Source: Hyalangium versicolor
GTDB lineage: Bacteria > Myxococcota > Myxococcia > Myxococcales > Myxococcaceae
Reading direction: 5' to 3'
DNA: 64,000 nucleotides
NCBI RefSeq assembly: GCF_020103695.1
Contig: NZ_JAHXBF010000034.1
Span: forward strand, 53,113-117,112
Part shown: piece after piece, positions 57,927 through 64,000 of the stretch
Numbering within the stretch: position 1 is the stretch's first letter
How the letters are laid out: the number at the start of each line of letters is the position of its first letter
Notes under the pieces: generated by a model
Databases searched by the model: none
Told to the model about the DNA's origin: nothing
The model's input: the letters and a program-made list of their open reading frames with translations, nothing else
Made by a program: the position numbers and the translations under genes

Positions 57927-59306
57927 ATGGCCATGATGTCCTATCGCTCCATCGTGCTCATGCTGTGCGCTCTGACGGCTGGGCAGAAGAACGCGGGTGA
58001 CGAGCGCCCTGCTTGCGGACCCGTGAGGCTCGTCAAGGACATCTCGCCTGGCGCAACCTCTCCTCCCGGCGAGCTGGTTGCCGTGGGACAACAGCTCTTC
58101 TTCGTGGCGAACGATGGCAGCTCTGGCTCGGAGCCATGGCGAAGCGACGGCACGGCCGCCGGCACCCTGCGCCTCGCGGACATCTTCCCCCATCCGGACG
58201 GGCCGGCGCCCCTGGAGTTCACGCCCCTGGGGGAAACGCTCTTCTTCACGGCCTTCATCGATGGGCGTGGGTACACGCTGTGGAAGAGCGATGGAACGCC
58301 CTCGGGCACGACCCTCGTCGAGAGCGCCGACCCGACTCACCCCATCATCAAGGCAGATCTCCTCACTCCGGTTCCGGCCGCGGGGCTGCTCTTCTTCCGT
58401 GCCGGGGGACCGCGCTCCAGCGCCGTGCTCTGGAGGACGGATGGCACCCCGGCGGGCACCTTCTCCCTCGACGAGACAGACTTCGAAGGCCTTCCCCCCC
58501 CGCCGTCCCGCATGCTCGCCGTGGGCAACACCCTCTTCTTCATCGGCGGCTTTCAATCCACGTTGTGGAGGAGCGACGGAACACCCGCCGGCACCTTCCG
58601 GCTGAGCGAGGAGGATTCTGTCAGGAAGGTGTCCTCGGTCGTCGCTGTGAACGAAACCGTCTTCTTCGCGCGGTGGAACCAGCTCTGGAAGAGCGACGGG
58701 ACGCCGCAGGGAACCGTCCTCGTCAAGGAGATCCTCGACACTCCCGAGGGTCAGTACATCGAAGAGCTGACCGCGGGCGATGGACAGGTCTTCTTCACCA
58801 TCGAAGACAGACAGACGGGACGCGAACTCTGGCACAGCGACGGCACCGCTGCCGGCACCTCGCTCGTCGCGGATCTCCAGCCAGGCCCCGCTGGCTCTGT
58901 TCCCCTGCACCTTACGGCCATGGGGTCCACGCTCTTCTTCAGCGCCGAGGCCTCTGGCCTGGGCCGCGAGCCGTGGAGGAGCAACGGCACCCTGGAGGGG
59001 ACCACCCTGGTCGCGGATCTCCTCCCCGGGCCCGCAAGCTCGGCTCCCATCGAGTTCACCGAGGTGGAGGGGAGGCTCTTCTTCAACGCCGATGATGCCA
59101 GCGGCGGTCGCGAGCTGTGGTTCACCGATGGCACGGCTCAGGAGCCGCGACGTGCGGGAGATCTGTTCCCGGGCCTGACAGGCTCGTTCCCGGCGGGGAT
59201 GACGCGGCTGAGAGATGAACTCTTCTTCATCGCCTCGGACGGAACCACCGGACGTGAACTCCGCGCACTCTCCCTGGCGAGCTGCATCTCCAGGAGCACC
59301 CCATGA
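57927..59306 (+). CDS. exported ELWxxDGT-repeat protein
   Basis: A 459-residue exported protein made of at least seven repeats of about 50 residues, each containing an (E)LW(R/K)SDGT-AAGT-type core (EPWRSDGTAAGTLRL, LWRTDGTPAGTFSL, ELWHSDGTAAGTSLV, ELWFTDGT). Such repeats build beta-propellers and are common in myxobacterial surface proteins. The signal peptide is short (MAMMSYRSIVLMLCALTAG), with a Cys in the h-region. ATG 57927 overlaps a GCAAGGG purine run; the open frame to 57795 lacks a signal peptide. Its TGA overlaps the ATG of the next paralog by four bases. Confidence 0.8.
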   Translation: MAMMSYRSIVLMLCALTAGQKNAGDERPACGPVRLVKDISPGATSPPGELVAVGQQLFFVANDGSSGSEPWRSDGTAAGTLRLADIFPHPDGPAPLEFTPLGETLFFTAFIDGRGYTLWKSDGTPSGTTLVESADPTHPIIKADLLTPVPAAGLLFFRAGGPRSSAVLWRTDGTPAGTFSLDETDFEGLPPPPSRMLAVGNTLFFIGGFQSTLWRSDGTPAGTFRLSEEDSVRKVSSVVAVNETVFFARWNQLWKSDGTPQGTVLVKEILDTPEGQYIEELTAGDGQVFFTIEDRQTGRELWHSDGTAAGTSLVADLQPGPAGSVPLHLTAMGSTLFFSAEASGLGREPWRSNGTLEGTTLVADLLPGPASSAPIEFTEVEGRLFFNADDASGGRELWFTDGTAQEPRRAGDLFPGLTGSFPAGMTRLRDELFFIASDGTTGRELRALSLASCISRSTP

Positions 59307-60766
59307 TGGCCCGAAGCTCCGTGTGGCTCGTCCTGCTCTGCCTGGCGGCAGGGTGCAAGAAGGACCCCGTCCCCGAGCCCGTACCGCCCACTCGAGTCCG
59401 GCCCTGTGGCCCCCCTCAGCTCGTGAAGGCCCTTCCCATTGCCCCCGACGATGCCCCCCGTCAGGTCGCCGACCTGAAGGGTGCGTTCCTCTTCGCCGCC
59501 GCGGCTCCGAACACTGTGGGCAAGCTGTGGCGGAGCGACGGGACAGAGCAAGGCACAACGCTCGTGAAGTCGATCTTCGCGAACGACTCCTACTCCTGCC
59601 AGCCTCCCAAGCCGAGCTGGCCCTGTGCGCCGAGGCCGACGCTGGGCTACATGACCGTGATGGACGGGACCCTCTTCTTCCTGGCCGTCAACGCCCAGGG
59701 CGAAGGGAGCGAACTCTGGAGAAGTGATGGGACGCCCGAGGGAACGGTGGCCGTGAAGGACGTCGTCCCTCCCGCTAGCGGCTCGCGTGTGCTGAACCTG
59801 ATCCAAGCGGGCAAGACACTCTTCTTCGTCTCGGAGCAGGCCAACCAGGCCCCACGGCTGTGGAGGAGTGATGGCACGCCGGACGGCACGTGGCCCCTGG
59901 ACGCCGTGTCTCCGTCTCGCGAGACTTCCAGCTCGCAACATCCGTTGGCCGTGATTGGAGAGACGCTCTTCTTCGCCGCGGATGGTGGCAGCGGCTACGA
60001 GCTCTGGAAGAGCGATGGGACCGTCGAGGGGACGGTGCTCGTGAAGGATCTCGCCCCGGGCATCGCCAGCTCGTCTCCAGGCGAACTCACCGACGTGAAC
60101 GGCGTGCTCTTCTTCGTCGCACAGAGCGGAACCCTTGGCCCTGAGCTGTGGCGAAGCGATGGAACTTCCGAAGGAACGGTGCTCGTGAGGGGTGGCATTC
60201 CGGATACCAACCGCTTCCTGCCGCCCGTCCACCTCACCTCCATGGGAGGCAAGCTCTTCTTCTCCGCTCACGAGGAGAGTGCCGGCAGCGAGTTGTGGAG
60301 GAGCAACGGGACTCCCGAAGGGACGTCCTTGCTCAAGGACATCTTCCCCGGCCCCACGGGTTCCGGCCCGGTCCCGGCCGGCCCCTTGAACAGCGGTCCC
60401 TACAACCTGACGGCCTCGGAGGATCGGCTCTTCTTCAGTGCCAGGGACGAGGGGAGTGGATTGGAGCTGTGGAGGAGCGACGGCACCCCCGAGGGGACAT
60501 TCCGGCTCACGGATGTGCAACCCGCACAGCGCGACTCCTTCATCTACCAGCTTACCCTCGTGGGCCAGTCCGCCTTCTTCTCCGCAGCGAAACCCAACAA
60601 GAGCATCACCCCGTGGATGAGCGACGGCACGCCCGAGGGGACTGTCTCCTACGACGAACTCACCAATCCCTCTCACACGGGGACTGCGGGAACACGTTTC
60701 TACTTCGCCGCCAGCCAGGAGGGTGTGGGTGAGGGGTTGTGGAGCATCCCCCTCTGCGCCGAATGA
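59303..60766 (+). CDS. ELWxxDGT-repeat lipoprotein, paralog
   Basis: A 487-residue lipoprotein (lipobox LAAGC) with seven or eight ELWxxDGT repeats, for example KLWRSDGTEQGTTLV, ELWRSDGTPEGTVAV, ELWKSDGTVEGTVLV, and PWMSDGTPEGTVS. It is clearly a tandem paralog of the preceding gene, and the ATGA overlap at 59303-59306 couples translation. A beta-propeller surface protein is inferred. The number of repeats and their DNA similarity make this locus prone to recombination. Confidence 0.8.
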   Translation: MMARSSVWLVLLCLAAGCKKDPVPEPVPPTRVRPCGPPQLVKALPIAPDDAPRQVADLKGAFLFAAAAPNTVGKLWRSDGTEQGTTLVKSIFANDSYSCQPPKPSWPCAPRPTLGYMTVMDGTLFFLAVNAQGEGSELWRSDGTPEGTVAVKDVVPPASGSRVLNLIQAGKTLFFVSEQANQAPRLWRSDGTPDGTWPLDAVSPSRETSSSQHPLAVIGETLFFAADGGSGYELWKSDGTVEGTVLVKDLAPGIASSSPGELTDVNGVLFFVAQSGTLGPELWRSDGTSEGTVLVRGGIPDTNRFLPPVHLTSMGGKLFFSAHEESAGSELWRSNGTPEGTSLLKDIFPGPTGSGPVPAGPLNSGPYNLTASEDRLFFSARDEGSGLELWRSDGTPEGTFRLTDVQPAQRDSFIYQLTLVGQSAFFSAAKPNKSITPWMSDGTPEGTVSYDELTNPSHTGTAGTRFYFAASQEGVGEGLWSIPLCAE

Positions 60767-60788
60767 AAGACGCCCGACGTGAACACAC

Positions 60789-60815
60789 CCCGCCCAGGGT
60801 GCCCCTGGCGGCGGG
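60789..60815. terminator. hairpin between convergent genes
   Basis: CCCGCC-CAGGG (60789-60799) pairs with CCCTG-(GC bulge)-GGCGGG (60803-60815); TTGTT follows on the plus strand. It lies between the ELWxxDGT paralog and the phosphodiesterase gene that runs the other way. Confidence 0.55.
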
Positions 60816-60819
60816 TTGT

Positions 60820-62190
60820 TCAGCGAAAGAGATCCCGCCCTTCCGAGGGCAGAGAGAGCCTCAGGATTCCAGCGAGCGTCGGCGCGATGTCGCGCATGTC
60901 GATCTTCCCCAGGTCCCGAGCAGCCGCGATCCCTGGGCCCACGATGAAGAACGCGGCCTCCATGTCACGCGGGCCAGGCAGGTACCCATGCGTACCTCCT
61001 GCGTTTCCCATCCGCATCGTCTCCCCATTCAGACCGCTGCCAGCCTTGAAGCCCGGCTTGAGCGCGACGACGAACGCTGCTCCCGGAAAGCCGCCTAGCA
61101 CGCTCACCGATTCACCTTCGAGCACGCGCTCGATGCCGCTGCTCGAACTGGCGGCCAGGCTTCTCAGCATCTCGCGAACACGGCCACGCGCATCCTCGTC
61201 ACCCGCGTCTCGGAGCATGACCCTGGCCGAGCCACCCGAGGCCCACGCAAAGGCGCGCCACGACTTCACCTTCTGCTGCGTATCCAGTTCGATCAAACCC
61301 GCTGCACGCAGCGCGGCGTTCAGATGAAGCTCGTTGGCGGCAAGGGTATGGCCGTGGTCCGAGACCACGGCGAGCACGAACCTGCCCTGGTAGGCGCGCT
61401 CAGCGGCGGCGCGGACTTCTCCGATAAGCGTGTCCAAGCCCTCCAGCGTGTCGAATGTCACCTGACTGTAAGGCGCGGTGAGGTGCTGCTCCTCGTCGAG
61501 CGAGGAGAAATAGCCGGTCAGCAGGTGCGGTCGTTTCTTCTCGATCATCCACGAGATGAACTTCGCGCGGCGCGCATCGTCTGGGAGGAGGTAGGCATAG
61601 CCTGTCGGATAAGGACCGCAGTCCTTCTCAGCCTCGTCCAGCAGCCCGCTGGTCGAGAGTGCCCGCGCCAGCTTGTGATCATCCTGCGTCGAGGCGCGCC
61701 AGTACTGGACGATGTTGTAGCGGACGTTGGCTCCCACGCTGACAGGCCAGTCGATGCTGGCCGTCACCAGCCCCGCCTTGCCCGCTACATCCCAGAGCGT
61801 CGGGGCCTGGATGTCTTCGCTGTACCAGAACCACCCTCCCTGATTCTTGCCGAAAGGATCAAAGGGGGAGTTCATGAAGATCCCGTGCCGAGCCGGCGAG
61901 ACGCCGGTGATGAGTGTCGTGTGGCTCGGGTAGGTGAGCGTCGGCGCGACACCGGTGACGCCTGAAGCGAAGGTGCCTTCCCTCACGAGGCGCCGCAGGT
62001 TCGGTACCTTCAGGTGGTGACGGTCCGCCTCCAGCACATAATCCGGCTTCAGGCCATCGATCGAGAGAAGGATGACCGGGAGCACGGAATCATCTGGCCG
62101 CGCCGGGCGTTGCGCCGACCGGGCACATCCAGCCAGGGCGAGAGAAACGCACAGTGAGATCAGCGCAGGAAGGCTTCGACGTATCCACAT
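60820..62190 (-). CDS. nucleotide pyrophosphatase/phosphodiesterase-type lipoprotein
   Basis: A 456-residue lipoprotein (LALAGC) of the alkaline-phosphatase-superfamily NPP type. The metal and nucleophile motifs are visible: LLSIDGLKPDY, the nucleophile Thr in APTLTYPSHTTLITG, DEEQH with a metal-binding His, VVSDHGHT and GTHGYLPGPRDM. Members hydrolyse phosphodiesters of nucleotides or lipids in the periplasm. ATG 62190 begins the signal peptide; GTG 62196 two codons upstream is possible. It is divergent from the following operon. Confidence 0.85.
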   Translation of the reverse strand: MWIRRSLPALISLCVSLALAGCARSAQRPARPDDSVLPVILLSIDGLKPDYVLEADRHHLKVPNLRRLVREGTFASGVTGVAPTLTYPSHTTLITGVSPARHGIFMNSPFDPFGKNQGGWFWYSEDIQAPTLWDVAGKAGLVTASIDWPVSVGANVRYNIVQYWRASTQDDHKLARALSTSGLLDEAEKDCGPYPTGYAYLLPDDARRAKFISWMIEKKRPHLLTGYFSSLDEEQHLTAPYSQVTFDTLEGLDTLIGEVRAAAERAYQGRFVLAVVSDHGHTLAANELHLNAALRAAGLIELDTQQKVKSWRAFAWASGGSARVMLRDAGDEDARGRVREMLRSLAASSSSGIERVLEGESVSVLGGFPGAAFVVALKPGFKAGSGLNGETMRMGNAGGTHGYLPGPRDMEAAFFIVGPGIAAARDLGKIDMRDIAPTLAGILRLSLPSEGRDLFR

Positions 62191-62348
62191 TCTCACAGCC
62201 TACACCCGCGCAGTCCTCGAAGTTCCTGCTGAAGAGACATCGCCGGGTAGCGAATGCACTGGCGTCGGCCGCCGAGCCTGACCTCCGGCAGCCCCACTGC
62301 GAGACGGACATAGAGGAGGGCAAAAGGGGGGTGCTAACATCCCACCCC

Positions 62349-63161
62349 ATGCTCAGACTCCTGCAATGGCGGCGATGCCTCCTCGGCCCGGCAGTTTGTG
62401 CCGTTCTGGGGTGCTCCTCCAGAGCCCTCGCTCCCGCCCCAGAGGAGATTGATGCCGACATCGCGCGTCCTCCGCCTGGAGGGCCTCGCCTTGAGAGTAT
62501 TCCAGGGCCCATGCTCGGGTCATACGACTCCTACTCGGAGGCACTGTTCGCGGCCTGCAGGAAGATTTTCACGAAGCCGCGTGCAAGCGCTGGCCGAAGG
62601 CCCCCTAAAACTGCTCTGCTCGAGGAGCAAGAGGCGTTCCATTTGCGCTGGCGCGCCGCAACGGAATATTGCGCCTGGATGTATTACACGCCAGATAATA
62701 AATACGAAATCAGCCTCCTGACTGATCAAGCAACCCCTGAGCCCACTGGAAAGGCCAAGCACTGTATTCTTCCTTCCTTCGTGGAGGATCGTCGTTACCC
62801 ACCGGAGAGCATCCAATACATCGTCGTTCTTCACAATCACACCTTCGATAACCGGATCTCCGAAGATGACGTTCTCTACCTTGTGGGCCAAGGGAATCAA
62901 CATGGCTTCGAACCCAAGACGAAAGATCCCGAGCGGCGTCTTGCCCTTGTCGCGTTCTTCTCGAACGGGCACGAAAATCCGACATGCGACGGTTTCTATG
63001 CATACACGCCCTATACCGGCAGGTTCTTGAAGTGGACCCGAAATGGCAAACAATGGAGTTGCACACAGACCCACGTCGTCAAGTGGTTGTCCAGTGACTC
63101 ATTGAGTGCTCCCACCATCAAGGAAGAGAAGGCCCGCTGCCCTACGGTGGGTGCTCTATGA
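62349..63161 (+). CDS. lipoprotein with JAMM-like motif
   Basis: A 270-residue lipoprotein (lipobox VLGC near residue 22). The region IQYIVVLHNHTFDNRISEDD recalls the JAB/MPN (JAMM) metalloprotease pattern H-x-H-x7-S-x2-D; here the H-x-H to Ser gap is six residues, one short. An upstream Glu in NKYEISLLTDQ could be the catalytic acid. A deubiquitinase-like or muramyl-type hydrolase in the envelope is possible but unproven, and a decayed active site is equally possible. ATG 62349 begins the signal peptide. The gene overlaps the next by four bases (ATGA). Confidence 0.6.
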   Translation: MLRLLQWRRCLLGPAVCAVLGCSSRALAPAPEEIDADIARPPPGGPRLESIPGPMLGSYDSYSEALFAACRKIFTKPRASAGRRPPKTALLEEQEAFHLRWRAATEYCAWMYYTPDNKYEISLLTDQATPEPTGKAKHCILPSFVEDRRYPPESIQYIVVLHNHTFDNRISEDDVLYLVGQGNQHGFEPKTKDPERRLALVAFFSNGHENPTCDGFYAYTPYTGRFLKWTRNGKQWSCTQTHVVKWLSSDSLSAPTIKEEKARCPTVGAL

Positions 63162-63835
63162 GAAGTCTGCCACTCCTCGCCGTTCTTGCTCTCGTCACTT
63201 GCGCGCGGAGTCCAGCACTCCACCCAGCGCCGCAGTATGATGAATCCATCCAATTCCCGAAAGTTTTTGAGTCTGGAGGGATGCGGCTCGGCCGGTCCGA
63301 CGAGAAGCTTCTCATCGATGGCCCGATAGTCCAAGCCATGATGATTGCAGCCCGGGACTTCATCCCTTCATATGATGGCCACAATCCCTGCTGGAGCAGA
63401 CCCAGGGATTTCCTCTACGAGGTCATCCGCCAGGAAAATATCATTTTTGTTCAAATTTCCCCGGACTACGCCTCCGAGGAGTGCGCGCTCAAGGCCGCTC
63501 CCTTGGACTGGAGTGCCAAATACGCCATCAGCATCGATGGTCGCATCCTCAGGCGGGTAGACAGCGATGAACCCGAGGAGCTTCCCTCCCCCTCGATCCC
63601 CGATGCAGGCGAGAACGAAGATGCAGGCAGCGGGCAACTCTATGAGCTCAGTGATCTCGATCGCATGGACATGGCGCCCGCCGAAGACCCGCCCTTCTTC
63701 ACGCGTCCAGAGTGGCAAGCCCAGCACCCCTGGCCTCCGTCTCGTAAGCCTCGCCCCCCCTCGTTGCCTGATGGAGGAGTTCCCGATGGAGGCGTCCATT
63801 CGGATGGCGGCTCTCCAGCAACTCCCCCCGGATAA
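63158..63835 (+). CDS. lipoprotein of unknown function
   Basis: A 225-residue lipoprotein with lipobox LVTC around residue 15. The middle (LYEVIRQENIIFVQISPDYA; KYAISIDGRILRRVDSDEPE) looks like a small alpha/beta domain. The C-terminus is Pro-rich and ends in a DGGVPDGGVHSDGGS repeat tail. The family is unrecognised. The ATG overlaps the stop of the JAMM-like lipoprotein gene, so the two form an operon and probably work together in the envelope. Confidence 0.6.
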   Translation: MRSLPLLAVLALVTCARSPALHPAPQYDESIQFPKVFESGGMRLGRSDEKLLIDGPIVQAMMIAARDFIPSYDGHNPCWSRPRDFLYEVIRQENIIFVQISPDYASEECALKAAPLDWSAKYAISIDGRILRRVDSDEPEELPSPSIPDAGENEDAGSGQLYELSDLDRMDMAPAEDPPFFTRPEWQAQHPWPPSRKPRPPSLPDGGVPDGGVHSDGGSPATPPG

Positions 63836-63880
63836 CAGGGCAGGTGCTGTCGAACCCAGGATTGGAGCCATTCTCGCTTA

Positions 63881-63895
63881 GAGCGCCTAACAAAA
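63881..63895. mobile_element. probable IS terminal repeat
   Basis: GAGCGCCTAACAAAA lies two bases outside the transposase stop codon and resembles the inner-facing ends of IS5-group elements. The other end lies beyond the window, so the inverted repeat and any target duplication cannot be confirmed. Confidence 0.4.
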
Positions 63896-63896
63896 G

Positions 63897-64000
63897 TCAG
63901 GATTGAAGGCGACGGAAGAGCATCAGGCAGCAGCCCAGGACGAGGAGGCCGAAGTGGACATCGTCCCGTCGTTCGTCGCGTACGCGCAGGCGGCGCTGCT
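63897..64000 (-). CDS. IS5-family transposase, C-terminal fragment at window edge
   Basis: The minus-strand frame runs from the window edge to a TGA at 63897-63899. The 33 visible residues (RRLRVRDERRDDVHFGLLVL, GCCLMLFRRLQS) match the C-terminal end of IS5/IS1182-type transposases as I know them, with the R-x-E-R-R-x-D block and the hydrophobic tail. The gene continues outside the window, so completeness cannot be judged. Confidence 0.65.
   Translation of the reverse strand, partial: QRRLRVRDERRDDVHFGLLVLGCCLMLFRRLQS

Noticed and set aside
62349..63161. RadC-family DNA repair protein
   Set aside because: The HNH...S-x-x-D spacing is one residue short, and the protein is a lipoprotein outside the cytosol.

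Overview
The window is high-GC DNA from a myxobacterium (Myxococcota), most likely of the Cystobacter/Archangium/Stigmatella group. This rests on gene content rather than any marker gene: about a dozen lipoproteins with clear lipoboxes, a DUF1592/DUF1552 pair, an AgmX/PglI C-terminal domain protein, ELWxxDGT-repeat proteins, a DUF4157 protein and an Oar-type plug fragment. No rRNA, tRNA, phage or CRISPR was seen. It reads as chromosomal accessory and secretion-oriented DNA, with one transposon edge at the far right.

Layout. 1-4.9 kb: end of an alpha/beta-hydrolase-like gene, a PhyH dioxygenase, a LysR regulator, a CHRD protein, and a divergent TetR/SDR pair around a palindromic operator. 5.1-10.4 kb: two large transglutaminase proteins, one carrying DUF2126 and one carrying a class II glutamine-amidotransferase-like domain without the nucleophilic cysteine. 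10.4-15.2 kb: a lipoprotein, a DUF1624 membrane acyltransferase, an NmrA-like oxidoreductase behind a SoxR/MerR-type promoter, and a two-gene operon pairing an MpaB-type oxygenase with a Pyr4/PaxB-like membrane terpene cyclase. 15.5-25.2 kb: DUF1592+DUF1552 pair, a DUF5648 secreted protein, a beta-propeller di-heme cytochrome, an M28 peptidase and a YqcC protein. 25.2-32.9 kb: a DUF4139 protein interrupted by an Oar-like carrier domain, a DUF4136 lipoprotein, a beta-helix lipoprotein, and a DUF4157 protein with two HExxH motifs and a barrel-like C-terminus.

32.9-42.9 kb: 5'-nucleotidase, esterase, LysR with divergent aconitase, an orphan Cache histidine kinase, and small envelope proteins. 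43.1-47.3 kb: a tightly coupled vWA/TROVE-like plus ARPP-2-like operon, then two myxobacterial unknowns, one with a glycine-zipper region. 47.3-51.1 kb: a four-gene ferric-siderophore ABC importer (YclNOPQ/VctPDGC type) with a Fur-box promoter. 51.1-53.3 kb: AraC regulator and divergent aldo/keto reductase with paired direct-repeat half-sites. 53.4-53.6 kb: a structured inverted-repeat cluster. 53.7-64 kb: surface lipoproteins, a GH87-type alpha-glucanase, a CTP-synthase-like amidotransferase domain protein, two ELWxxDGT paralogs, a phosphodiesterase lipoprotein, a two-gene lipoprotein operon, and the 3' end of an IS5-like transposase.

Much of the window serves the cell surface: lipoproteins, secreted hydrolases and iron uptake. 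Regulation is mostly local, with divergent regulator/enzyme pairs whose operators are visible. Several convergent gene pairs are separated by hairpins that include one or both stop codons. Start codons were chosen by Shine-Dalgarno match and signal-peptide position, often downstream of the longest open frame.
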